From: Chryseobacterium gleum | GTDB taxonomy: Bacteria > Bacteroidota > Bacteroidia > Flavobacteriales_D > Crocinitomicaceae | Assembly (NCBI GenBank): GCA_945877045.1 | Contig: CAMCQW010000056.1 | Span: forward strand, 1-9,824 | Length of the DNA stretch: 9,824 nucleotides | Direction of reading: 5' to 3' | Part shown: positions 1 to 7,475 of the stretch, piece by piece | Numbering within the stretch: the stretch's first letter is position 1 | Layout: each line of letters opens with the position of its first letter | The notes under the pieces: generated by a model | What the model was told of the DNA's origin: nothing | The model's database searches: none | What the model saw: the letters and a program-made list of their open reading frames with translations, nothing else | Made by a program: the position numbers and the translations under genes

Positions 1-61
1 CATGCTCAAAAATAAGTATAAGTCTTGTATCTGCAAACTTTACAATCTGCCCTCATTTTTC

Positions 62-76
62 TACCTTTGTGTAAAA
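62..76 (+). promoter_or_regulatory. Bacteroidota-type -7 promoter box and TAAAA translation signal of cysS
   Basis: TACCTTTG at 62-69 matches the Bacteroidota -7 consensus TAnnTTTG in full. TAAAA follows at 72-76, and nine bases then lead to the ATG at 86. TAAAA upstream of starts has been proposed in flavobacteria as a replacement for a Shine-Dalgarno site. I see no clear -33 TTTG at the expected distance; the nearest candidate is the weak ACTTTAC near 38-44. The short distance to the ATG implies a 5' leader of only about ten bases. The box lies downstream of the ATG at 2, which argues against that earlier start. Confidence 0.7.
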
Positions 77-85
77 TTGTCTTTT

Positions 86-1552
86 ATGTCTATGCTCAAA
101 AAAGAGCTTATTATTTATAACACATTAAGCGGTAAGAAAGAGCTGTTTAAACCTATTAATGAAGGGAGGGTTGGTATGTACGTATGTGGGCCGACATTAT
201 ACAGTGAGCCACATGTTGGTAATATGCGTACGTTTATCAATTTTGATTTTATTTACCGTTGTCTCTTATTTCTTGGCTATGAGGTAAAATATGTTCGTAA
301 TATTACCGACGCGGGACACATTACAAACAGTGCTGGACAAGAGTTAGATAGCATAGGCTCTGCCGCGCGTCTTGAGCAATTACAACCCCTGGAAATCGTC
401 TATAAATATAATGTGACATTTCAAGAATTACAACGAATTTATAACTTGCTTCCTCCTACTATAGAGCCGACAGCAACAGCTCATATTCAGGAGCAAATAG
501 AGGTGATTGAGCAAATTTTAGCCAATGAATATGCCTATGTTAAAAATGGCTCAGTATATTTTGATGTAAAAGCTTACATGAAAAAGTTTAACTATGGTGA
601 ATTGAGCGGGCGTAAAGTAGAGGAACTCGAGCAGGAAACACGCTCACTTTCTGCACAAGATGAAAAGCGTTTCTTTGCTGATTTTGCCCTTTGGAAAAAA
701 GCCAACCCTGCCGATTTGCAAATTTGGAGGTCCCCATGGGGAAATGGAAATCCAGGATGGCATATAGAATGCACGGCAATGTCAACAAAATATTTGGGAA
801 AACAGTTTGATATTCATGGGGGCGGAATGGACCTTAAATTCCCACATCATGAAGATGAAATTGCGCAAAATTGTGGTTCCTTTGGCTGCAATCCGGCACG
901 CTACTGGATGCATGCCAACATGCTCAATGTTAACGGACAAAAAATGAGCAAATCGTTGGGCAATTATTTTCTGCCCAAAGAAATAATAGAAGGAACATCA
1001 CCATTATTCAAAAAACCATATTCGGCTGCTGTGGTTCGATTTTTTATGCTGCAGGCTCATTATCGTAGCACTTTAGATATTACAGAAGAAGCGCTAAATG
1101 CCTCTGAAAAAGGTTTCCTGCGCCTCATGGAAGGAATAGCATTGCTTGAAACAATTGTGCCTAGTAAACAAACAACCTTTGACGTGGCAGCTATTATTCG
1201 TTCGGTACAAGCTGCTATTTGCGATGATTTTAATGCCCCCTTATTAATCGCAAGCATCTTTGATGCAGTAAAACACATTCATCGAATAAATGAGGGAAAG
1301 GAATTCTTGAGAGAAGAAGATCTTGTTTTATTTAAGCAAATGGTTGCAACAATGGTGTTTGATGTACTGGGCATTATTCCTACCCAAAAAGAAGAGAATG
1401 TTCGTCTTTCCAGGGTAATAGACGTTGTGATTGCGCTGAGAGAACAGGCGAGAGAAAAAAAGGATTGGGCAACTTCAGATATGATTAGAGATGGATTAGC
1501 AAAGGCTGGTGTTGAAATTAAAGATGAAAAAAATGGAGCAAGTTGGAAATAG
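86..1552 (+). CDS. cysS: Cysteinyl-tRNA synthetase
   Basis: This cytoplasmic class I synthetase charges tRNA-Cys with cysteine. The 488-residue product is of normal family length. It opens with the VGMYVCGPT segment carrying zinc ligand Cys34, followed by the HIGH-type signature HVGN (43-46). The WHIEC motif supplies Cys229 and HHEDE supplies His254 and Glu258, so all four zinc ligands that bind the cysteine thiol are present with the spacing of the E. coli enzyme. The KMSKS loop is intact at 286-290. The last third is the helical DALR-type region, ending in a typical IKDEKNG...WK tail. I chose the ATG at 86 because it sits nine bases after TAAAA and just after the -7 box. An ATG at 92 is in frame and possible. 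The longer reading from base 2 would add 28 residues unlike the family. It is the first gene of the plus-strand run. Confidence 0.97.
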   Translation: MSMLKKELIIYNTLSGKKELFKPINEGRVGMYVCGPTLYSEPHVGNMRTFINFDFIYRCLLFLGYEVKYVRNITDAGHITNSAGQELDSIGSAARLEQLQPLEIVYKYNVTFQELQRIYNLLPPTIEPTATAHIQEQIEVIEQILANEYAYVKNGSVYFDVKAYMKKFNYGELSGRKVEELEQETRSLSAQDEKRFFADFALWKKANPADLQIWRSPWGNGNPGWHIECTAMSTKYLGKQFDIHGGGMDLKFPHHEDEIAQNCGSFGCNPARYWMHANMLNVNGQKMSKSLGNYFLPKEIIEGTSPLFKKPYSAAVVRFFMLQAHYRSTLDITEEALNASEKGFLRLMEGIALLETIVPSKQTTFDVAAIIRSVQAAICDDFNAPLLIASIFDAVKHIHRINEGKEFLREEDLVLFKQMVATMVFDVLGIIPTQKEENVRLSRVIDVVIALREQAREKKDWATSDMIRDGLAKAGVEIKDEKNGASWK

Positions 1553-1571
1553 CAAAACATATTCTTAAGCA

Positions 1572-2084
1572 ATGGCATTAATTAAATCTTGTAAAGATCT
1601 TTCTCCTCAATTCGGTGAAGATTGTTATTTGGCCGAAAATGCTACCATAATAGGGGATGTGATAATGGGACAACAATGCTCCGTTTGGTTCAATGCGGTT
1701 ATTAGGGGGGATGTGAATTCTATTCGAATAGGGAATAAAGTTAATGTCCAAGATGGCGCGGTATTACATTGCACCTATCAAAAAACAAGCGTTCATATCG
1801 GTAATAATGTTTCTATCGGACATAATGCACTCGTCCATGGGTGTACGATTGAAGACAATGTCCTGATTGGAATGGGCACAATTGTTATGGATAATTGCCA
1901 TATTGAATCAAATTGTATTATTGCTGCTGGAGCGGTGGTATTAGAAGGTACGCGGGTGGAATCTTGGAGTATTTACGGTGGTGTGCCCGCAAAAAAAATA
2001 AAGACCTTGTCCCCTGAACTTTTTGAAGGGGAGGTAATGCGAATCGCTGATAATTATGTTTTTTACTCCGGTTGGTTTAAATAG
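1572..2084 (+). CDS. Gamma-carbonic-anhydrase family protein (left-handed beta-helix, YrdA/PaaY/CamH-like)
   Basis: The 170-residue product is a hexapeptide-repeat (left-handed beta-helix) protein that normally forms trimers in the cytoplasm. Residues equivalent to the active site of the archaeal enzyme Cam are visible: Arg45 and Asp47 in the IRGDV motif, Gln60 and Asp61, and the three zinc ligands His66, His84 and His89 (GHNALVHGC). The spacing of the last two matches Cam. The extra acidic loop used for proton transfer in Cam is absent, which places the protein with the shorter CamH/YrdA/PaaY group. Many of these have weak or no measured carbonic anhydrase activity, so hydration of CO2 is possible but not certain. 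It starts 19 bases after cysS with no TAAAA motif in front, which suggests co-transcription. Family assignment is secure; the reaction is not. Confidence 0.9.
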   Translation: MALIKSCKDLSPQFGEDCYLAENATIIGDVIMGQQCSVWFNAVIRGDVNSIRIGNKVNVQDGAVLHCTYQKTSVHIGNNVSIGHNALVHGCTIEDNVLIGMGTIVMDNCHIESNCIIAAGAVVLEGTRVESWSIYGGVPAKKIKTLSPELFEGEVMRIADNYVFYSGWFK

Positions 2085-2107
2085 ATGGCCTTTTGGTTTT
2101 TTTTTAG

Positions 2108-2121
2108 TTAATTTGTTAAAA
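2108..2121 (+). promoter_or_regulatory. Possible internal promoter box and TAAAA signal before the lipoprotein gene
   Basis: TTAATTTG at 2108-2115 matches TAnnTTTG at seven of eight positions. TAAAA follows at 2117-2121 and is exactly nine bases from the ATG at 2131, the same spacing as before cysS and before the Gly-rich gene. No convincing -33 element is visible, and the gap is AT-rich, so the promoter half is tentative. If it is real, the lipoprotein, pepP and hydrolase genes could be expressed apart from cysS. Confidence 0.4.
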
Positions 2122-2130
2122 TATAAATTT

Positions 2131-2577
2131 ATGAAACGCTTTATTTTTCTCTCGATGATGGTGCTATCAATCGGGTTATTTTCGTGTAAGAAATATCCGG
2201 ATGGTGGTTTAAAAAATATGGCGGCGGTTCATATTAGAGGAACTTGGAAACTGGAAACCTATCTACTTAATAACATTGACTTTACGGGCGATTTGTTGAT
2301 CAATAGTTACAAAGAAACGTTCAATGAAGAAGGTACATATTCGAGGCAACTTATTGATACCTTTGACCAGGTTTTAAATGCTTCCGGAGGATGGGATTTT
2401 GAAGGCGAGCGTAGCCTATTAACAATTTTAGGGGCGGGGGATTTTCTTTTGACGGCCAACTCTTCAACCGCAACGGCTCCACGTAGTTATACGATTGAAC
2501 GCCTAACAAAATCGGAGCTTTGGTACACCTATGATGATGGTTTGGGGAAGCATGATTTTAGGTTAATTAAACAATAA
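2131..2577 (+). CDS. Lipocalin-like lipoprotein of unknown function
   Basis: The 148-residue product starts with a lipoprotein signal peptide: MKRF, a hydrophobic stretch (about 5-17) and the lipobox LFSC with Cys19 as the predicted lipidated residue. The CKKYPDG opening, the GTWKLETYLLN segment near residue 38 and a body rich in beta strands resemble the lipocalin-like lipoproteins (Lipocalin_4 type) common in Bacteroidota. A late strand reads ELWYTYDD. Nothing indicates a ligand or partner. The residues after Cys19 (KKYPD) do not clearly match the surface-export signal described for Capnocytophaga lipoproteins, so a periplasm-facing anchor is my guess. I chose the ATG at 2131 because it creates the signal peptide and lies nine bases after TAAAA; an open frame back to 2056 would bury the signal sequence. 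It lies 46 bases after the carbonic-anhydrase-like gene and 15 before pepP. Confidence 0.85.
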   Translation: MKRFIFLSMMVLSIGLFSCKKYPDGGLKNMAAVHIRGTWKLETYLLNNIDFTGDLLINSYKETFNEEGTYSRQLIDTFDQVLNASGGWDFEGERSLLTILGAGDFLLTANSSTATAPRSYTIERLTKSELWYTYDDGLGKHDFRLIKQ

Positions 2578-2592
2578 GACCCATTTATATCA

Positions 2593-3885
2593 ATGAAATA
2601 TTCGCCTATAAACGCTTCGCTTTTTATTAAAAATCGCGCTGCTTTTGTTAAACAAATGGAAAAGGGTGCCTTGGCCATTTTTAATTCCAATGATATTTTC
2701 CCAATAAGCGCAGACAGCTCGATGCCTTTTCAGCAACACCGAGATATTTTTTACCTCAGCGGAGTTGATCAAGAAGAGTCGGTCTTAGTTCTGTTTCCTA
2801 ATGCGAGTAATCCCGCACACAAAGAAATACTGTTTTTAAAAGAAACTAGTGAATTAATCGCCATCTGGGAAGGAGAAAAACTTACGAAGGAAACAGCGCT
2901 GCAAGTCTCTGGCATAAAAACGGTCTATTGGTTGCAGCAATTCCCTGTTATCTTCAAGCAATTAATGGCGGAATGTGGTGCTATTTATCTAAATACCAAC
3001 GAACATTTAAGAGCTTCAACGGAAGTAGAAACAAGAGAAGATCGATTTATAAAAAAAGTGCGGATTGAATATCCCGCACATCAGACATTGAAATCTGCGC
3101 CAATATTACACCAAATTCGCTCTATTAAAAGCCAACTAGAAATTGATTTAATGCAAACGGCCTGTAATATAACTGAAGCCGGTTTTAGAAGGCTTTTGGG
3201 GTTTGTAAAGCCCGGTGTTTGGGAATATGAAATTGAAGCGGAACTTGTACATGAATTTATTAAACGCAGATCGAAAGGTTTTGCTTATACGCCAATTATT
3301 GCATCGGGGAAAAATGCTTGTGTGCTTCACTATATTGAAAACAACCAACAATGTCAAGATGGCGAAGTTATTTTGTTAGATGTTGCTGCTGAATATGCTA
3401 ATTATTCATCTGACTTAACGAGATGTATTCCGGTATCTGGTCGATTTACAAAACGTCAAAAAGCGGTATATAATGCCGTGCTTCATGTAAAAAAAGAAGC
3501 CGAAAAATTGTTGGTGCCTGGCGTAATTATGGCTGACTATCATAAAACTGTAGGATTATTGATGGAAGAACAACTCGTTGGTCTTAATCTAATTTCAATC
3601 GACGATATTAAAAACCAAAAGCCCGAATGGCCTGCTTATAAAAAATATTTTATGCACGGAACTTCTCATTTTATCGGACTTGACACGCATGATGTGGGGC
3701 TTTGGTACCAACCAATTCAAGCAGGTATGGTCTTTACTTGTGAGCCGGGTATTTACATCCCAGAAGAAAATTTAGGAATCCGTTTGGAAGACGATTTAGT
3801 AGTCCAAGAAAAAGGGGGGGCATTTAACCTGATGAAAAATATCCCACTTGAAGCAGAAGCGATTGAAGATTTGATGAACGCTTAA
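2593..3885 (+). CDS. pepP: Xaa-Pro aminopeptidase (M24B metallopeptidase)
   Basis: The 430-residue product has the size and two-domain layout of aminopeptidase P, which removes an N-terminal residue when proline is second. Residues 1 to about 140 form the N-terminal AMP_N domain (including QHRDIFYLSGV at 48-58). The pita-bread catalytic domain runs from about 175 to the end. All five di-metal ligands are present: Asp263 (LLDVAAE), Asp274 (SSDLTR), His359 (HGTSH), Glu384 (CEPGIYI) and Glu399 (IRLEDD). The auxiliary His246 (VLHYIEN) and His366 (LDTHD) also match the family. There is no signal peptide, so a cytoplasmic role in peptide turnover is likely. The ATG at 2593 fits the usual N-terminus. 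The gene lies 15 bases after the lipoprotein gene and one base before the hydrolase gene, so it is probably co-transcribed and translationally coupled with the latter. Confidence 0.95.
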   Translation: MKYSPINASLFIKNRAAFVKQMEKGALAIFNSNDIFPISADSSMPFQQHRDIFYLSGVDQEESVLVLFPNASNPAHKEILFLKETSELIAIWEGEKLTKETALQVSGIKTVYWLQQFPVIFKQLMAECGAIYLNTNEHLRASTEVETREDRFIKKVRIEYPAHQTLKSAPILHQIRSIKSQLEIDLMQTACNITEAGFRRLLGFVKPGVWEYEIEAELVHEFIKRRSKGFAYTPIIASGKNACVLHYIENNQQCQDGEVILLDVAAEYANYSSDLTRCIPVSGRFTKRQKAVYNAVLHVKKEAEKLLVPGVIMADYHKTVGLLMEEQLVGLNLISIDDIKNQKPEWPAYKKYFMHGTSHFIGLDTHDVGLWYQPIQAGMVFTCEPGIYIPEENLGIRLEDDLVVQEKGGAFNLMKNIPLEAEAIEDLMNA

Positions 3886-3886
3886 C

Positions 3887-4630
3887 ATGCTTTACTCAAC
3901 TGGTTTTGGTTCGGGACCCGCCCTGGTTTTTGTTCATGGTTTTTTAGAATCCTCCACCATGTGGGACGTTTTGCCCCTTTCAAAACTTAAGTACCAATGT
4001 ATCTTTATTGATATGCCTGGTCATGGCAATTCCCCTTTAGAAAATACGCCTGATAAGCCCTCTATTTGTTGGATGGCTGATCAGGTTATCTCTACGCTAG
4101 AGACGTTGGGTATAAATTCCTTTTCCATCGTTGGACATTCGATGGGGGGGTATGTGGCGCTGGAAATTAAAAGACAAATGCCTGGTTGTAGAAAAGTTGT
4201 TTTACTTAATTCTAATTTTTGGGACGACGGGGAACAGAAGAAAAAAGACAGGGGGCGCGTTGCTTCACTCGTTTTGAAAGCCAAAAACCTCTTTATTCAA
4301 GAAGCTATTCCGCACTTGTTTAATGATATGAAAAAACACGAAGAAACTATTTTATCTTTAGTTAAGGAAGCAAAAAAAATAGAGGCCAATGCCATCGCTT
4401 TTTCATCCTTAGCCATGAGAAACAGAACAGATTTTAGTGCCCATATTCAGGAAAACCCACTTGATTATCTTTTTATTCATGGGGTATTGGACAGGCTTAT
4501 TGAGGTGGAAGAATATCGTCGAAAAACCGCCTCGTTTCCAGAACAGCTCTACCTAATAGATAGGGCCGGTCATATGTCGCCTTGGGAAAATCCTTCGGAG
4601 GTAATGAAGGGTATTAAGTCCGTATTATAA
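3887..4630 (+). CDS. Alpha/beta-fold hydrolase, substrate unknown
   Basis: The 247-residue product is a single-domain alpha/beta hydrolase. The oxyanion-hole motif HGFLESS is at 17-23, DMPGHGNS at 42-49, the nucleophile elbow GHSMGG at 83-88 (Ser85), the acid is probably Asp202 (GVLDRL) and the catalytic histidine is His229 (GHMSPWENP). The region between about 112 and 190 forms the helical, lysine-rich cap that sets specificity. The closest general resemblance is to MenH-like or esterase members, but the sequence alone does not separate these, and no menaquinone genes lie nearby. There is no signal peptide, so it should be cytoplasmic. Its ATG is one base after the pepP stop codon (TAACATG), the tightest junction in the run. 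Its end overlaps the end of the convergent minus-strand gene by six bases. Confidence 0.9.
   Translation: MLYSTGFGSGPALVFVHGFLESSTMWDVLPLSKLKYQCIFIDMPGHGNSPLENTPDKPSICWMADQVISTLETLGINSFSIVGHSMGGYVALEIKRQMPGCRKVVLLNSNFWDDGEQKKKDRGRVASLVLKAKNLFIQEAIPHLFNDMKKHEETILSLVKEAKKIEANAIAFSSLAMRNRTDFSAHIQENPLDYLFIHGVLDRLIEVEEYRRKTASFPEQLYLIDRAGHMSPWENPSEVMKGIKSVL
4625..4630. other. Shared TTATAA palindrome ending two convergent genes
   Basis: The six bases read TTATAA on both strands. On the plus strand they are the last Leu codon (TTA) and stop (TAA) of the hydrolase gene; on the minus strand they are the last Leu codon and stop of the 941-residue protein. The two genes therefore overlap tail to tail by exactly one sense codon and one stop codon each. 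I see no intrinsic terminator hairpin with a T-run at the junction. Confidence 0.95.
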
Positions 4631-7450
4631 AATAGTAATGTGGCCAACTGCCTCACGACCATCATTGGTAATTAATCGATAAAAATATACCCCCTGTTCT
4701 AATTTATTTCCGTTTTGGTCTTCTCCTTTAAATACAAGAGATTGGTTATTCATTTCATAGACAATATTTCCCCATCTATTAATTATGTAAAGGGTAAATT
4801 CTGTGCAATCTACAAACAAAGAATTAATTGTTAATACATCATTTATTTGATCCCCATTAGGGGTTATTACATTGGGTATTTCTAAGTTGTCAATGGTAAC
4901 TGAAGGAATAATCGTGAATGGCAGCTGAGCATTGTAATTGCAACCATTGTCTCCTTCTATAAATAATGTTGCGGTGTAGTCACCAGAATTAACGAAGGTA
5001 TTAATGAAGCTAGCGGAGTTAAAATCTCCAATTCCTGTTATGGTCCAATAAAGTTGCTCAACCACATAATTTCCAAGGAGTAGCTCAGCACTAAAGGCTG
5101 CCACCTGTCCACATTGCGGGGTAACCTGTGGAATAAGTTGCGGTATTGATGTAATGATTACATCTGCGGTATCACTCACAGGACAGCCCTCCGAGCTAGT
5201 TGCAATTAGTATGGCGGTATAATTTCCGATGGAATCATAAACATGTGTTCCATTGGCGTTCGTTCCTGTTTGTCCATCACCATAGTTTATGAAATAAGTA
5301 CAATTTGTGTTCGGCGGGGCGATTGTAGACCAAGCTAATGTTGTACTGTAGGTTGCCGTTTCTCCATCACACAATGGGGTTAAGCTGAGGTTAATCGCCG
5401 GATAAGGATTAAACGTTATTGAAAATGTGTCTAACGCAGTGCAATTATTTTGAGTCGTTAATTCTACCCAATAGGTCTGGGTGGAATATGCCCCATTCGT
5501 GGCAATTACATTATTTAATGTTTGTCCTGATCCCATAATATTGTTTGCATCGTACCAAGTAATGCTAGCCATTGGATCAGAAGGGTCCGTTTGAAAAGCA
5601 CTTTGGAATCCGGTGGTGTTTCCACAAGTGTCTATCGGACCTGTAAACTGTATCATACTTTGATTATAAACAACAATAGTATCTTGGTTTACAGGAGAAA
5701 TACAATTTCCCAAAGATGATACTAATGAAACCGTGTAATTACCTGGAGATAGTGCGCTTAAATTAAAGTTGGTCCCTTGTAAATTTAAGGTATCGTTAAA
5801 AATCCAATCATAGGAGAAAAAGGGATTTGCATTTGCTGAAACAAAAAGAGTATCTCCAAAACACAAGGGTGAATTCGTTATTATTCCGGGAAGAGGCGGC
5901 GTAGCAATTATAATTATAGCTACTGTATCGGGTATTAATTCGCATGATCCCGCAGTAAATCCGCTTATAATATAATTCCCCGATTGCGCAGGAACAACAT
6001 TAAGTAACTGTAGGTTAATACCATTGGAATTAATCCCCAAAGGACCCGTCCAATTATACGTTGCCCCTGGTAAAGAATCCGTAGTTAATGCTAAGGTATC
6101 GCCACTACAAAGAATGGATGCATTAGCCTCTATTTCATATTTATATGCGGCGAAATCACTAAAATACCCATATCTACAACCCGAACTTGCGCCACCATGA
6201 ATTACTCCGAGGTGAAATTTAGAGTTGGGATTTTCTACTCTACTTGCTTGCTGTACACCGATAAATGGAGATCCATCAATTTGTGCATATTTCCATGCGC
6301 CCGCTGTTCCGGGCACGGGCTGGAATATACCCGGGCCGATATTTGCTGGGGAGCCATTTAGTGTGAATGTGTTTTCTCCCCCTGTCGGTACTAAAATATT
6401 AATCGCAAAAAACTCGTTGGTGGACCGAACGAAAGCAACCGTGTTTGAGCCGGTACAAACAATCGGCGGGACAATTGCACCACCAACCTCACAACCGAAC
6501 CCAGAGGTGTGCAAAACATAAACCGGTTTGTCTGTTTGTGTATATGCCGTAGCGTTCGTTTGAGTATGAACATACATATCTGTTATGTTTAATATGGCGA
6601 CATTAACGCCGTCTATTGTTACTTGCGTATTATTTTGGGTAGCAACAATATAAACTTTATCAGGACCATTTAAGTATCCTTTAATTGTAATGTGTTCTTT
6701 GCCTGTAACCGAAATTGGTATGATTTGATCACCCATTAAATCGGCACAGCCACCGTAAGGCGCGCCAGACATAGAGTCATCAACGATAGTAATGGCAATT
6801 GGTTTATCAGCGACAACTGTTGATCCAGATAAATGCAATCCTGCAGAGGTGCTTACCGCTTGGGCACTGTAAGTTTCTCCTTTTTGAAGAATTATTACAA
6901 AAGGAACGTTGGCAGGATGCCCAACAATATCATTTTTTGGATTGATAGTGACTGTAGTATTATTTTGAGTGGCCACAATGTCGAAACCAGAGCGTGCATA
7001 GGCGGCGTTATTAAGAAAGTTTTGGAAAGGCACGATAAATTGTGTTCCTAAGGAATTCTTTCCCTTAAGCGTAAATATATCCGGGTTACAATTGCAGGTT
7101 GGTGTTACTTCATAATAAGCCATGATAGGGGTGGTGGAAAGAATTTTAAACCCAAAAGGCAAAATTGTATTTGGTGGTTTATTTTCTGTTATATCAATCC
7201 AAGCTGTTAAATCGAGCGTTTGTGCTGCATTAATTCCAAGATTAATTACTTGTACTGGAAAAGCAGGATTTGCGGGCTGAGAGATGGTAATTGTTGCGGC
7301 CGTATTTAAGGTCGCGAACCTTAAAACAATTGGTCTGTCGCCATGGTTTTGAGCAACCTCTGGGGCAACAAACCAAAAAAGTGTGTCCGTTTGCCCAAAA
7401 GAAAAGGACACTTGAAAAACAATTACAACAACTAAAATAATTTTATTCAT
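4625..7450 (-). CDS. Secreted IgGFc-binding-like multidomain protein with type B T9SS (CHU_C) sorting domain
   Basis: The 941-residue product begins with a Sec signal peptide (MNK, a hydrophobic core, likely cleavage near FGQ18-20). Residues about 25-430 resemble the IgGFc_binding domain named after human FCGBP: FVAPE near 27, GTQFIVPFQN at 135-144, and the motif IVATQNNTxVTI twice (158-169 and 268-279). Ig-like modules follow at about 442-515, 520-595 and 600-682, then a PKD domain at about 697-767 (YGDGQTG, HVYDSIGNYTA) and a second PKD-like module at about 778-848. The C-terminus (855-941) is a gliding-motility-type CHU_C domain, with PNVITPNGDQINDVL, INRWGNIVYE and QGVYFYRL, marking export by T9SS as a type B client. 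Surface attachment or adhesion is an inference; IgG binding has not been established for bacterial homologues as a class. The gene follows the Gly-rich gene after 25 bases with no TAAAA motif, so it probably shares that transcript. Confidence 0.9.
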   Translation of the reverse strand: MNKIILVVVIVFQVSFSFGQTDTLFWFVAPEVAQNHGDRPIVLRFATLNTAATITISQPANPAFPVQVINLGINAAQTLDLTAWIDITENKPPNTILPFGFKILSTTPIMAYYEVTPTCNCNPDIFTLKGKNSLGTQFIVPFQNFLNNAAYARSGFDIVATQNNTTVTINPKNDIVGHPANVPFVIILQKGETYSAQAVSTSAGLHLSGSTVVADKPIAITIVDDSMSGAPYGGCADLMGDQIIPISVTGKEHITIKGYLNGPDKVYIVATQNNTQVTIDGVNVAILNITDMYVHTQTNATAYTQTDKPVYVLHTSGFGCEVGGAIVPPIVCTGSNTVAFVRSTNEFFAINILVPTGGENTFTLNGSPANIGPGIFQPVPGTAGAWKYAQIDGSPFIGVQQASRVENPNSKFHLGVIHGGASSGCRYGYFSDFAAYKYEIEANASILCSGDTLALTTDSLPGATYNWTGPLGINSNGINLQLLNVVPAQSGNYIISGFTAGSCELIPDTVAIIIIATPPLPGIITNSPLCFGDTLFVSANANPFFSYDWIFNDTLNLQGTNFNLSALSPGNYTVSLVSSLGNCISPVNQDTIVVYNQSMIQFTGPIDTCGNTTGFQSAFQTDPSDPMASITWYDANNIMGSGQTLNNVIATNGAYSTQTYWVELTTQNNCTALDTFSITFNPYPAINLSLTPLCDGETATYSTTLAWSTIAPPNTNCTYFINYGDGQTGTNANGTHVYDSIGNYTAILIATSSEGCPVSDTADVIITSIPQLIPQVTPQCGQVAAFSAELLLGNYVVEQLYWTITGIGDFNSASFINTFVNSGDYTATLFIEGDNGCNYNAQLPFTIIPSVTIDNLEIPNVITPNGDQINDVLTINSLFVDCTEFTLYIINRWGNIVYEMNNQSLVFKGEDQNGNKLEQGVYFYRLITNDGREAVGHITIL

Positions 7451-7475
7451 GATTCATTACGTAAAGAAATGGTGC

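Noticed and set aside
2..85. 28-residue N-terminal extension of cysS from the ATG at 2
   Set aside because: It has no counterpart in the family, contains the -7 promoter box at 62-69, and the ATG at 86 has the TAAAA signal at nine bases.
2..102. 11-base direct repeat ATGCTCAAAAA at 2-12 and 92-102
   Set aside because: It is a single pair of short A-rich matches with no other structure around it, most likely chance.
2085..2106. Possible terminator after the carbonic-anhydrase-like gene (GGCC, TTTT, GG, then a T-run)
   Set aside because: The stem would be only two or three pairs; the T-run alone does not make an intrinsic terminator.
2056..2130. Longer lipoprotein reading frame from the ATG at 2056, overlapping the upstream gene
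   Set aside because: It would place 25 residues in front of a clear lipoprotein signal peptide and abolish its function.
6225..6521. Plus-strand open frame of 98 codons opposite the IgGFc-like gene
   Set aside because: It lies wholly within a well-supported minus-strand coding region and shows no recognisable domain or start signal.
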